Shown one piece after another: positions 24,135 through 32,523 of a DNA stretch of 64,000 bases. Within the stretch, counting starts at the first letter, position 1; each line of letters starts with the position of its first letter. A model generated the notes under the pieces. The model had not been told where the DNA came from. It saw only the letters and a list, made by a program, of their open reading frames with translations, and did no database searches. A program made the translations under genes and the position numbers. The stretch comes from Lachnospiraceae bacterium (GTDB taxonomy: Bacteria > Bacillota > Clostridia > Lachnospirales > Lachnospiraceae). The stretch is taken from contig CAJTDL010000001.1 of assembly GCA_910575035.1 (NCBI GenBank), positions 248,001 to 312,000 on the forward strand, read 5' to 3'.

Positions 24135-25250
24135 TTAGATTTCAATCAATTCATAATCTCTGCTTCCAAGGCCAATTTTTTCTGCGTGTTCCACGCAGGA
24201 CTTCCAATTGGTGTCTGGGTGGGTGAGATGGAAATGGTCATGGTGATTGCCATGGCTATTTTCTTTGTTTTCACAGAGGACGCTGCCAGCAATTACAGGC
24301 TGTGCATTGCAGGCGTCAGCACAGGCAACGTCTAAGGCCACTGGGTCAAAAGAGGCGAACATTCCCACATTTGGGATGATGGGAATATCGTTTTCGGCAT
24401 GGCAGTCGCAATTAGGCGATACATCACAGACAATGGAAATATGGAAATGGGGGCGGTTCTGGATAACGGCTTTGCTGTATTCTGCCATTTTGCAGTTCAG
24501 CACGTCATTGGATTTCCCGAAGGATGGCTCAATGGCGTCTTTGGGGCAGACTCCAATGCAGCGGCCGCAGCCTGCGCAGTCGTTATGGTCGATAAAAGCC
24601 TTTTTTTCTGTGACAGTTACGCCTCCATGGGCGCATACTTTTGTGCACATTTGGCAGCCAATGCATTTTTCCTGATTGACATAAGGCTTGCCTTCGCTGT
24701 GCATTTCCATTTTTCCAGCCCTGGAGCCGCATCCCATCCCAATGTTTTTCAATGCGCCGCCAAATCCGGCCATTTCATGCCCCTTAAAATGGGTCAGGGA
24801 CAAGAAAATATCTGCATCCATAATGGCGCGTCCAATTTTTGCTTCTTTAATATATTCTCCATTTACAGGCACCAGCGCCTCGTCGGTTCCTTTTAAGCCA
24901 TCCCCGATGATAACATGGCATCCGGTGGAAAAGGGCGTGAAGCCATTTACATAGGCTGTGTCCAGATGATCCAGGGCGTTCTTACGGCTTCCTACATATA
25001 AAGTATTGCAGTCTGTCAGGAAAGCCTTTCCCCCCAGCTCTTTTACAAGGCCTGCTACCACCTTTGCATAATTGGGACGCAGGAAAGCCAGGTTCCCCAG
25101 CTCGCCGAAATGGATCTTGATGGCGGCATATTTGTCAGTAAAGTCGATGTCTTTGATGCCTGCGGTCAAAATCAGGCGCTTTAGCTTGTCGGGAATATTC
25201 TCTGTAAAAGAAGTTTTGAACGTTGTAAAATATACTTTTGATCTTTCCAT
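24135..25250 (-). CDS. DUF362 protein with two [4Fe-4S] ferredoxin motifs
   Basis: This 371-residue protein is built of a DUF362 domain (KIHFGELGNLAFLRPNYAKVV, LKGTDEALVPVNGEY, THFKGHEMAGFGGALKNIGMGC). A bacterial-type ferredoxin module is inserted at about residues 190-235, with CIGCQMCTKVC and CAGCGRCIGVC. The C-terminal part holds a His-rich patch (SHGNHHDHFHL) that may bind metal. DUF362 proteins are widespread in anaerobes and probably take part in electron transfer or redox chemistry, with no proven reaction. The start follows AAGGAGGG by 6 bases. It is monocistronic and convergent with the solute-binding lipoprotein gene. Confidence 0.9.
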   Translation of the reverse strand: MERSKVYFTTFKTSFTENIPDKLKRLILTAGIKDIDFTDKYAAIKIHFGELGNLAFLRPNYAKVVAGLVKELGGKAFLTDCNTLYVGSRKNALDHLDTAYVNGFTPFSTGCHVIIGDGLKGTDEALVPVNGEYIKEAKIGRAIMDADIFLSLTHFKGHEMAGFGGALKNIGMGCGSRAGKMEMHSEGKPYVNQEKCIGCQMCTKVCAHGGVTVTEKKAFIDHNDCAGCGRCIGVCPKDAIEPSFGKSNDVLNCKMAEYSKAVIQNRPHFHISIVCDVSPNCDCHAENDIPIIPNVGMFASFDPVALDVACADACNAQPVIAGSVLCENKENSHGNHHDHFHLTHPDTNWKSCVEHAEKIGLGSRDYELIEI

Positions 25251-25631
25251 AGAGCCCTCCTTGTATGAAATGTGTAAATTTTAATGATAATGTTTATTTC
25301 AATAAGCCTTATGGAATAGTATAACAGGTTTTTGGGGGAAGGGAAAGGGTTTTGCCTGCCTTCAGAAGTGCCTAATGTTTTTTTTACGGATTCTTCATAA
25401 TTTCTTTCGAAATCTTTATGTTTCTTTTAGAAAATGTCCACAATTTGCACACATTTATGCTTTATACTCTTTTATATCAAATGAAGTTGGTAGCACAAAC
25501 AAGCGCGCATCGTTATCAGCTTCGCCTAGAAAAGATTTAACTTTATTTGATGAAGTTAGTTTACATAGAGTGGTTGGTGCCACCGCCCAAGATGTGGCAC
25601 CCCATGAAACATTTCATAAATTTACTCCCCC
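25251..25631. other. Gene-free gap upstream of the DUF362 gene
   Basis: Apart from the DUF362 leader I see no gene. An open plus-strand frame here has no ribosome site and a composition unlike protein. A perfect hairpin, GGTGCCAC (25577-25584) with GTGGCACC (25595-25602), lies in it without a T run. Confidence 0.4.
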
Positions 25632-25659
25632 AAAAAGGGTTGCCGTAAGGCAACCCTTT
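25632..25659 (-). terminator. Terminator of the amidohydrolase gene
   Basis: AAAGGGTTGCC and GGCAACCCTTT form an 11-bp stem with a 4-base loop. On the minus strand the stem is followed by TTTTT. It lies about 95 bp after the amidohydrolase stop. Confidence 0.85.
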
Positions 25660-25753
25660 CCTTCCGTTTGTTTCTAAGTATAATTAGAAGCGTATTATTA
25701 TATTCCCGTAAAAGAATACACCCTCAGGGCTTTTGGCTCGGCCTATTCTATGG

Positions 25754-26920
25754 TCAGGCTTCAAAAGTGATATTTCCATCAATTAATACATATTGGATTT
25801 TGGTGTCTGATACCATGGGGTTTCCACTGGCTATGACAAAGTCTGCATCTTTCCCAATTTCCAGGGAACCGACCCGTTTTGCTACGCCGATGTGTTTGGC
25901 GGCATGAATGGTAATGGATTTAAGGGCTTCAAATTCATCCATGCCGGACTTTACGGCAAGGCCGGCGCATAGGGGCAGGAACTGCTGGGGGATTACAGGG
26001 GAATCAGTAATGATGGACACCTGGCAGCCGGCCCTTGCCAAATCCCCCGGGGTTGCAAAACTCTTATTTTTCAGTTCAAATTTGGTGGCATGGGTCAGGG
26101 TGGGGCCGACAGCCACAGGATACCCTTCCTTTGCCAAGTCATCAGCGATTAGGGAGCCGTCAGTACAATGGTCTAACGTCAGCTTCAGATGGTATTCTTT
26201 GGCAATGCGGATGGCAGTATAAATGTCATTTGCCTGGTGCACATGAGCCTTTAAAGGCATTTCACCTTTTATAACCGGGATCAGCGCTTCCAGCTTGGGG
26301 TCATAAGCAGGCCTTTTGAGGATATCATCTCCAGCGGCCTCTTGTTTGGCCAGGTACTCCTTTGTTTTTTCCAGCATCATCCGCAGCTTGGCGGCAATGC
26401 TCATACGGGAATAGGTGTCCTTGTCTTTGTAACAGCGTTTGGGGTTCTCGCCAAAAGCACACTTCATAGCAGCCTTTTCCTTGAGGATCATGTTGTCAAT
26501 ACGTTTCCCAACTGTTTTGTAGACAGTAAAGGCGCCCCCCAGGATATTAGAGCTGCCAGGCCCGGCGGCCACGCAGGTAACGCCTCCTTCCATAGCATAG
26601 CGGATGCTCTGGTCCAGGGGGTTCAGCCCATCCACGGCAGACAGGTGGGGCGTTAAGGTATCTGTCATTTCATTATAATCTGCGCCTTCAAAGCCAATGG
26701 CATAGCCATCTAAGCCCAGATGGCAGTGGGCTTCCACAAAGCCAGGGTACACTTCCAGCCCTGTAGCGTCCAGGATCTGCGCGTCGTTTACAGATTTCCC
26801 TTCCAGGACAGGGGCAATATTGCTGATTCTGCCATTTTCCACTAAAATATCTGCAATATAAGGCTCTCTGTGGACAGCGTCATGGACAAGCCCTTGTTTG
26901 ATCAATCGTGCATGGTTCAT
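25754..26920 (-). CDS. Metal-dependent amidohydrolase
   Basis: This 388-residue cytoplasmic protein belongs to the amidohydrolase superfamily (imidazolonepropionase / dihydroorotase-like branch). The metal-binding HxH is His65/His67 in VEAHCHLGLDG. Further ligands are likely in MPLKAHVHQAND and LTLDHCTDG, and a late SIITDSPVIP supplies the usual Asp. The C-terminus KDADFVIASGNPM returns to the N-terminal beta-sandwich, as expected for the fold. These enzymes hydrolyse cyclic or acyl amides; the substrate cannot be read from sequence. AAGGAGGCA precedes the ATG by about 8 bases. It has its own terminator and is divergent from the 27179 gene. Confidence 0.9.
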   Translation of the reverse strand: MNHARLIKQGLVHDAVHREPYIADILVENGRISNIAPVLEGKSVNDAQILDATGLEVYPGFVEAHCHLGLDGYAIGFEGADYNEMTDTLTPHLSAVDGLNPLDQSIRYAMEGGVTCVAAGPGSSNILGGAFTVYKTVGKRIDNMILKEKAAMKCAFGENPKRCYKDKDTYSRMSIAAKLRMMLEKTKEYLAKQEAAGDDILKRPAYDPKLEALIPVIKGEMPLKAHVHQANDIYTAIRIAKEYHLKLTLDHCTDGSLIADDLAKEGYPVAVGPTLTHATKFELKNKSFATPGDLARAGCQVSIITDSPVIPQQFLPLCAGLAVKSGMDEFEALKSITIHAAKHIGVAKRVGSLEIGKDADFVIASGNPMVSDTKIQYVLIDGNITFEA

Positions 26921-27092
26921 TGGTTTGTGCCTCCTTTTTTAAATCGTTTTGAATCGTTGCCTTAATGTAAATTTTTATAGGTATTATTCCATAAATTGGC
27001 GTAGTTTATGAATTGGGCCTTAGTATCTTGTAGGAATGCCCTGGCAGTTTATATCATGGTATCATACAGCTTTTTCTTTTTCAATGAACTTT

Positions 27093-27121
27093 TTGACACT
27101 TACAAGAAATTATGGTATGAT
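27093..27121 (+). promoter_or_regulatory. Promoter of the 27179 gene
   Basis: TTGACA (27093-27098), 17 bases and TATGAT (27116-27121), 58 bp upstream of the start codon. Confidence 0.75.
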
Positions 27122-27178
27122 AACAGATATTAGCTGCCCCTACGGCACACTTAAAATTCACAGGGTGGAGGAGAACAT

Positions 27179-28525
27179 ATGAGGAACGACAAACCACTAA
27201 AAACAAGGGTATTGATCAGCTCGATCATCTTGATGTTCATGGTCTTATGCGACATCTACATGATTACCAGCGTCCCCCAAAATTATCAGCTTTTGGCGAT
27301 TGCGGCTTTTGTGACATTTCTTTGGATGACATTTACCTTAGATGGATGGATTAATTTAAGGGAGATGGGGATCCAGGAGAGGGAAGAACAGTACCAGGAT
27401 CTCTTAAAAGCAGAAAAAGCATCTTACCTGATATTTCAGCAAAAGTTCCAGGATCTGGATCATAAGCTGAACTTTATCGGCCAGAAGATCATGTCTTTAG
27501 AAAAGGCAAACAGTGCCGGCCAGAAAACCATCGCCTCCATGCTGGAAAGCCTTAGGGAGGATCAGAAGAAGATAGCTAAGCTCACCGTTAGCCGTACCAA
27601 GGAAAACGCAGATGCATTGATTAGTTCTAACGGCCAGCTCCTAAGCCAAATGGACAACATTCTGCAAACCATGGGAAATACAGGAGGGTTGGATACCCTG
27701 GGGCAAGGAGACAATATCCAGCAGGAAATCCTGTCCAGGCTGCAGGAAATATCACGTCTTTTGGGCGGCGGAGCGCAGCTCCCATCACAGGGATCAGGCA
27801 TGGCGCTCCCAGCGGGGCAAAAGCCTGTAAGTGAAGGGGCAGGCGAATCCCTAAGCTCAGGTGAACTGGAGGCTCTGCTCTCCGATATAGAAACGCCAGG
27901 TGCACAACCCCTGGAATCTCAGGAGGAGGCAGATGGGGGCTTCCAGAGCCTGTCCTCATCCGCAGCAAACCTATTGCAGGAAGTCCAGGACACAGAGGCT
28001 GAGGAATCCAAGAGCCTGTTTCCAGCCCAAACACCGCCATCCCAGGAGGCTCTAGGCACAGAGGCTGAGGAATCCCAGCCTCCATTATCATCTGCAGCAA
28101 GCTCAGAGCCAGAAGGCACAAAATCCGTTCCAGGGGAAACACAGGAAGAACCCATAAACGCAGAAGGGCAGGAGGGGCAATTACCCAAAGAGCCGATATT
28201 GGCTGCTGAACCTGAAGTGCCAGCTCCTGCGGTGCCCCCAGAGGAATCATCAGGATTGGCAGGCTCAGCCGCAAATCCAAAAGTGCCAGCCCAGGCGCCA
28301 AAGCCAACGGCTCAGCCGCAGGCGCCCGCTAAGTCTAACACGGCAGATCCCAATCGGATGATGAGCCCAGAGGATATAGCGGCTTTGATTGCCAACACGG
28401 CGGTGGAGGAGCTCCCAGATACAACACCTAAGATTGAGGAAGAAAAGCCTCCAAAGCCAGATGTTTCAGATCCCAATAAAATGATGAGCCCAGAAGACAT
28501 AGCGGCTTTAATTGCCAACATGTAA
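27179..28525 (+). CDS. Membrane protein with coiled coil and two C-terminal MMSPEDIAALIAN motifs
   Basis: This 448-residue protein is not in a family I recognise. Two membrane segments lie at about 10-30 and 37-56. A helical coiled-coil part follows (about 65-180), then a Pro/Glu/Ser-rich linker of about 200 residues with internal repetition (TEAEESKS / TEAEESQP). The C-terminus has two near-identical copies of DPNRMMSPEDIAALIAN (390-406 and 431-447). This peptide resembles the SQDEIDALL-type motifs at the start of FliM, FliN and FliY, which dock other proteins. A scaffold at the inner membrane is the best inference. GGTGGAGGAG precedes the ATG. It is monocistronic, with a strong promoter. 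Confidence 0.75.
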   Translation: MRNDKPLKTRVLISSIILMFMVLCDIYMITSVPQNYQLLAIAAFVTFLWMTFTLDGWINLREMGIQEREEQYQDLLKAEKASYLIFQQKFQDLDHKLNFIGQKIMSLEKANSAGQKTIASMLESLREDQKKIAKLTVSRTKENADALISSNGQLLSQMDNILQTMGNTGGLDTLGQGDNIQQEILSRLQEISRLLGGGAQLPSQGSGMALPAGQKPVSEGAGESLSSGELEALLSDIETPGAQPLESQEEADGGFQSLSSSAANLLQEVQDTEAEESKSLFPAQTPPSQEALGTEAEESQPPLSSAASSEPEGTKSVPGETQEEPINAEGQEGQLPKEPILAAEPEVPAPAVPPEESSGLAGSAANPKVPAQAPKPTAQPQAPAKSNTADPNRMMSPEDIAALIANTAVEELPDTTPKIEEEKPPKPDVSDPNKMMSPEDIAALIANM

Positions 28526-28569
28526 TCCCAGAATATGGCTGTGGCGTTCTGAAGCAATGTGAGTCCAAT

Positions 28570-28703
28570 ATAGGCAAGGGAACATCTCGCTTGCCTATTC
28601 CAGCTGGTTTGGGTGGCAGCTGTCTTTTGCAGACAATGCAGGCACAGTTTTATTTGCTTGCCGGAGTGCAGTGCCGTCTGCAGAAGACGGCCGCCCACCC
28701 AAA
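28570..28703 (+). other. Two strong consecutive hairpins after the 27179 gene
   Basis: The first is ATAGGCAAG/CTTGCCTAT (28570-28598). The second has arms of about 27 bases (28608-28634 and 28676-28703), starting TTTGGGTGG and ending CCACCCAAA, with a loop of about 41 bases. An AT-rich tail with TTATTTTATT follows. They could be the 3' end of the mRNA, a terminator or a palindromic repeat. Confidence 0.6.
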
Positions 28704-28935
28704 TCGTTATTTTATTAAAATATATTTTAATGTCATAAAATTTCCCTTTTTGCATATTATAAAGAAAAAGTAAAGGCTTCTAAACCTTGAAACGAAAAAA
28801 AAACATAAAACAAAAATTAGCCGAATTTACCTACCGCCGCCCAAGCCTGGAAAAAAAGATGATTACCATAGAATCCTCCTTAAAAGAAGTCATTAAGCTC
28901 ATCACCCCTCCCCAATAGCCTGCCTTAAAAAAATG

Positions 28936-28979
28936 TAAAAAAAACACCGTCCCCGAGATCAAAGTCATCGAAAACAGTG
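28936..28979 (-). terminator. tRNA-Lys terminator
   Basis: On the minus strand CACTGTTTTCGA pairs, with several G-U pairs, with the arm ending in GGGGACGGTG, followed by eight T residues. It lies just downstream of the tRNA. Confidence 0.75.
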
Positions 28980-28987
28980 CTTTTATA

Positions 28988-29060
28988 TGCGCCTCCAGGG
29001 GCTCGAACCCTGGACACCCTGATTAAGAGTCAGGTGCTCTTCCAACTGAGCTAGAGGCGC
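28988..29060 (-). tRNA. tRNA-Lys (anticodon CTT)
   Basis: The minus strand folds into a full cloverleaf. The acceptor stem GCGCCTC pairs with GAGGCGC, the D arm is GCTC/GAGC, and the anticodon stem CCTGA/TCAGG encloses the loop CTCTTAA with anticodon CTT. The T arm is CAGGG-TTCGAGC-CCCTG. The discriminator base is A and the CCA end is not encoded. Confidence 0.97.
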
Positions 29061-29087
29061 AAGTGCTATATCCTTAAGACAAAAAGT

Positions 29088-29116
29088 ATTATATACCAAA
29101 ACTTTTAAAAATGCAA
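29088..29116 (-). promoter_or_regulatory. tRNA-Lys promoter
   Basis: On the minus strand TTGCAT, 17 bases and TATAAT end 28 bp upstream of the tRNA 5' end. Confidence 0.75.
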
Positions 29117-29186
29117 GTACTTTTTTTATTTTTTTTAATAAATTTTTTATCTTCTATTAAAATAGCTTAAGAAACGACAGCTTTGC

Positions 29187-29215
29187 TTGACAACATTCCA
29201 GGAAAAGGGTAAAAT
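29187..29215 (+). promoter_or_regulatory. Promoter of the 29251 gene
   Basis: TTGACA, a 17-base spacer and TAAAAT lie 36 bp before the ATG. Confidence 0.75.
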
Positions 29216-29250
29216 TGTACCATTGGAATAATACAAAAAGGAGAATCCAT

Positions 29251-30888
29251 ATGAAAAAGACAATAAGACATGTCATTTTAGTGCTTTTGCTTCTGGCTGC
29301 GGCCTTTCTCTACTATTATATTACGATTCCAGCCTTTAATCTGCATTCCATAGGTACTTGGTGGTTTCTCATAGGAGCCATAGTTGCCCTGAGCATCCTG
29401 TCTTTTCTGCGCAGGGCATTCCGTGAACGCGAAAAGGTCCAGTTAAAGCCAGGCCATATCCAGGTAGAGGTGAAGGCAGGCGCTGTCACAAAGATTGGGT
29501 TTGCCCTTGCAGGAATTCTGCTGCTGATCCTTTTGATAGGCTCCATAGCGTCATCCCCCATCGTGAACGCCAAAAAATACCAGCAGCTCATGACTGTGGA
29601 GGAACGTGATTTTGCCAATGACATCTCCCAGGTGGATTACAACACCATCCCTATTTTAGACAAAGACTCTGCGGCTCTCTTAGGCGACCGAAAAATGGGC
29701 AGCATGGTGGACATGGTTTCACAGTTTGAGGTATCTAATGACTATAGCCAGATCAATGTGAACAACAAGCCTGTCCGCGTGTCCCCTCTGGTTTATGCCA
29801 GCGGAATAAAATGGCTGACCAACCAAAAAGACGGGATACCCGCCTATATCAAAATTGATATGGCAACCCAGGATACGGAATGTGTAAAGCTGCCAGACAG
29901 CATAAAATATTCCAAAGGCGAATACCTGAACCGTAACATTTACCGCCACCTGCGTTTTCGTTATCCCACCTATATATTTACAGAACAGATTTTCTTTGAA
30001 ATTGATGATGAGGGAACCCCCTTCTGGATCTGCCCTGTCAAGAAGTTCAATATCGGCCTCTTTGGCGGCGTAACTGTAGGCAACGTGGTTATCTGCAATG
30101 CCATTACCGGGGCATGCACAGACTATAAAATCGAAGATGTCCCCCAATGGGTAGACAAGGTATTCCAGGCAGAGCTGCTGATGGATCTCTACGATTATAA
30201 CGGAACGCTAAAACATGGCTATTTTAACAGTATCCTGGGACAAAAAGACTGCCTCCAGACCACGAATGGGTATAACTACATTGCCCTGGACGACGATGTA
30301 TGGGTATATTCCGGCGTCACCAGCGTCAGCGGGGATCAGTCCAACGTAGGCTTTGTCCTGATGAACCAACGCACCATGGAAACCCGCTTCTATAAAATCG
30401 AGGGAGCCACAGAGGTATCCGCCATGTCCTCTGCCGAAGGCCAGGTGCAGAACCTTGGCTATAACGCCACTTTTCCCCTGCTCCTGAACATTGCCGGAGA
30501 GCCTACTTATTTCATGGCTTTAAAAGACGATGCCGGCCTGGTAAAAATGTACGCCATGGTAAATATTCAGAAATATCAGTGGGTAGCTACTGGGGATTCC
30601 ATCCGCGAATGCGAAAAAGCTTACAAAGATTTGCTGCGGAATAACGGCCTTTCTGGAGGAGGCGGCGAAGAGAACCAAACCGCATACGGTAAAATCGAAA
30701 ATATTATGCCTGTCAATATTGAGGGGACATCCCACATTTATTTTGCAATTGAGGGAAATGATACGATATTTGACGTTGACCTTTCCAACACAGATTTGCT
30801 GGATATTATACGATACCAGCCAGGAGACACGATTCGTATTTCCTGTCTGGAAGGAGATTCCCCAGCAAAGGTAGTGAAAATCGAATAA
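29251..30888 (+). CDS. Membrane protein with large extracytoplasmic domain, function unknown
   Basis: This 545-residue protein has three predicted membrane segments near the N-terminus (about 5-25, 34-54 and 80-102). About 440 residues follow, probably outside the cell. That part contains a repeated beta-rich, propeller-like pattern (YASGIKWLTNQKDG, FWICPVKKFNIGLFGGVTVGNVVIC, NYIALDDDVWVYSGVTS, VGFVLMNQRTMETRFYKIEGA) and a C-terminal OB-like segment. I do not recognise a named family. The start at 29251 was chosen for AAAAGGAG, 8 bases upstream, rather than the in-frame ATG at 29215 that overlaps the -10 box. It is probably monocistronic. Confidence 0.75.
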   Translation: MKKTIRHVILVLLLLAAAFLYYYITIPAFNLHSIGTWWFLIGAIVALSILSFLRRAFREREKVQLKPGHIQVEVKAGAVTKIGFALAGILLLILLIGSIASSPIVNAKKYQQLMTVEERDFANDISQVDYNTIPILDKDSAALLGDRKMGSMVDMVSQFEVSNDYSQINVNNKPVRVSPLVYASGIKWLTNQKDGIPAYIKIDMATQDTECVKLPDSIKYSKGEYLNRNIYRHLRFRYPTYIFTEQIFFEIDDEGTPFWICPVKKFNIGLFGGVTVGNVVICNAITGACTDYKIEDVPQWVDKVFQAELLMDLYDYNGTLKHGYFNSILGQKDCLQTTNGYNYIALDDDVWVYSGVTSVSGDQSNVGFVLMNQRTMETRFYKIEGATEVSAMSSAEGQVQNLGYNATFPLLLNIAGEPTYFMALKDDAGLVKMYAMVNIQKYQWVATGDSIRECEKAYKDLLRNNGLSGGGGEENQTAYGKIENIMPVNIEGTSHIYFAIEGNDTIFDVDLSNTDLLDIIRYQPGDTIRISCLEGDSPAKVVKIE

Positions 30889-30895
30889 AAAGAAG

Positions 30896-30930
30896 ATCGC
30901 CCGCCCAAGATTTATCTGTGGGTGGGCGAT
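30896..30930. terminator. Hairpin between convergent genes
   Basis: ATCGCCCGCCCA and TGGGTGGGCGAT form a 12-bp stem with one G-U pair. The T-rich tail (CTTCTTTTTATT) is on the minus strand, so it best serves the trmB operon, whose last gene ends at 31105. The plus strand has the stem but no T run. Confidence 0.6.
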
Positions 30931-31104
30931 GCTGTCCTGGTATGATCCGCCTTCATGAACCTTATGTCCGCCTAAATGGCTGTCTGCCGTATTGGCTTCT
31001 ATCGGCAATGCTGTCGGTTTTCCCCACTCGCTTTGGCCGCTATGAAAGGGATGATGCGGCGCTTAGCTGACCAGCAAAGCGAGGTTATCGCCTTATTCAG
31101 CCGA

Positions 31105-31419
31105 TTAATTCCGGAACCTCACTGCAGTGCCATAGGCAATCACTTCTGCTGCGCCCTGCATAATCGCAGAGGATGCATACCGCACATTCACAACAGCGTC
31201 GGCTCCCAGAGCCTCAGCTTCTCCCACCATGCGCTTTGTGGCGAGCGCCCTGGCATCATTCATCATTTCATTATAAGACTTCAATTCCCCTCCAACAATC
31301 GTCTTAAAGCTCTGCGAGATATCCCGCCCAATATTCTTGGACTGGATCGTGCTCCCCTTAACCAACCCGAGCATTTCAAGTTCCTTGCCAGAAATATAAT
31401 CAGTATTTACTAAGATCAT
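31105..31419 (-). CDS. YbjQ/UPF0145-family protein
   Basis: This 104-residue cytoplasmic protein is a complete UPF0145 (YbjQ) domain: ILVNTDYISGKELEMLGLVKG, then KSYNEMMNDARALATKRMV and ALGADAVVNVRYASS. Family members form pentamers and are sometimes called heavy-metal-binding; their real role is unknown. The ATG at 31419 was chosen because AAGGAG lies 11 bases upstream; two GTG codons at 31428 and 31431 sit too close to that site. The gene overlaps the 3' end of the small membrane-protein gene by 20 bp, so the two are translationally coupled. Confidence 0.85.
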   Translation of the reverse strand: MILVNTDYISGKELEMLGLVKGSTIQSKNIGRDISQSFKTIVGGELKSYNEMMNDARALATKRMVGEAEALGADAVVNVRYASSAIMQGAAEVIAYGTAVRFRN

Positions 31420-31621
31420 CTTCTTCACCACTCCTTATCTCTTCAATTCTTTCACATAAATTATAAACAGAGACGCCAATCAGCCCCAAAAGCACACAAA
31501 GCCCGCCTATTTTTACCAAAACGGGAATTGGCATGATCCCCCAGATAAAAACATAAATGGTCAGTATGGCCACCATAAGAACCGTGATCACAATTGGTGC
31601 AATTAATTTATTGCTGTCCAT
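31400..31621 (-). CDS. Small two-helix membrane protein
   Basis: This 73-residue protein has two hydrophobic segments (about 7-29 and 34-52), separated by a short Pro-containing turn, and an acidic C-terminal tail (CERIEEIRSGEEDDLSKY). I do not recognise a family. It lies 2 bp after the trmB stop and overlaps the UPF0145 gene, so it is in the middle of a compact three-gene operon. Function unknown. Confidence 0.7.
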   Translation of the reverse strand: MDSNKLIAPIVITVLMVAILTIYVFIWGIMPIPVLVKIGGLCVLLGLIGVSVYNLCERIEEIRSGEEDDLSKY

Positions 31622-31623
31622 AG

Positions 31624-32295
31624 CTACCCCCTTTCCGGTGCCATTGGGATATCCCCTGATCTGGACGCCACTAGCTTATGGATTGGGTTTCCCAGAGCAG
31701 AAAACCGCTCCTCATATTCCGTCATCACATTTCCTTCATTCATGCCAGCGTCATGGTGCAAATCCCTGGTAACTCCATCCAGCCTCCATCCAGCAGCCGC
31801 TGCCTCATCCAAAGAAAAGTCAAACAGAGCCTCATTATCTGTCTTAAACTCCACAATCCCGTCCTTTTCCAGGATTACATGGTATCGGGAAAAAAACTGA
31901 CGGGAAGTCAGCCGCCTCTTGGCATGCCGATCCTTGGGCCATGGATCTGAGAAATTCAGGTAGATCCTGTTTACCTCCCCCTGTGCAAAGGCCAGGCACA
32001 GATCCTCTGCGTCCATACGGATAAAGCATATATTTTCCAAAGGCGCTTCTTCCATTTTCTGTAAAGCCCGCAGTAGGACACTGGAGTATTTTTCGATCCC
32101 AATATAATTAATGTGGGGATTTTTTTCTGCAAGCCGCATCAAAAACTGCCCTTTGCCCATGCCGATTTCAATATGGATGGGGTTTCCATTTCCGAAAATA
32201 TCCCTCCAGCTTCCCTTGGCCTTCTCTGGCTCCTGTATGCACCAGCGGCTTGCGGCGATGGCCTCCCGTGAGCCAGGAATATTTCTTAATCTCAT
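31624..32295 (-). CDS. trmB: tRNA (guanine-N7-)-methyltransferase
   Basis: This 223-residue enzyme methylates G46 of tRNA with S-adenosylmethionine. The SAM motif is IHIEIGMGKGQFLMRLA. Family signatures are INYIGIEKYSSVLLRAL, MDAEDLCLAF, the catalytic NFSDPWPKDRHAKRRL and the late EFKTDNEALFDFS. The start at 32295 is preceded by GGGAGGTG at 3-4 bases; a GTG two codons upstream would lie in that site. It is the first gene of the operon with the small membrane protein and UPF0145 protein, and is divergent from dacA. Confidence 0.95.
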   Translation of the reverse strand: MRLRNIPGSREAIAASRWCIQEPEKAKGSWRDIFGNGNPIHIEIGMGKGQFLMRLAEKNPHINYIGIEKYSSVLLRALQKMEEAPLENICFIRMDAEDLCLAFAQGEVNRIYLNFSDPWPKDRHAKRRLTSRQFFSRYHVILEKDGIVEFKTDNEALFDFSLDEAAAAGWRLDGVTRDLHHDAGMNEGNVMTEYEERFSALGNPIHKLVASRSGDIPMAPERG

Positions 32296-32417
32296 AAACA
32301 CCTCCCAAATATTAAGTGCAATTTCAAAAATATCATACCATAATTTCCTCAGGACTGCTATGGAAAATATAATTTTAAGGGATTATTAAAAAAAATTTTG
32401 CAGAAAACTGTCAAAAG

Positions 32418-32446
32418 TTGCTTTACACGGCAGGATATGGTATACT
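32418..32446 (+). promoter_or_regulatory. dacA-type gene promoter
   Basis: TTGCTT, 17 bases and TATACT lie 78 bp before the ATG at 32524. Confidence 0.65.
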
Positions 32447-32523
32447 AGATCTGTAATAGTTTTGTAAAAGTTTTGATATATTTTGTAAGAATCGGAAAAA
32501 ATAAGTACAAGGGAGAAATTCTT

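Noticed and set aside
25375-25677. 100-residue plus-strand frame upstream of the amidohydrolase terminator
   Set aside because: It has no ribosome site and crosses two strong hairpins, including the terminator. The composition is not protein-like.
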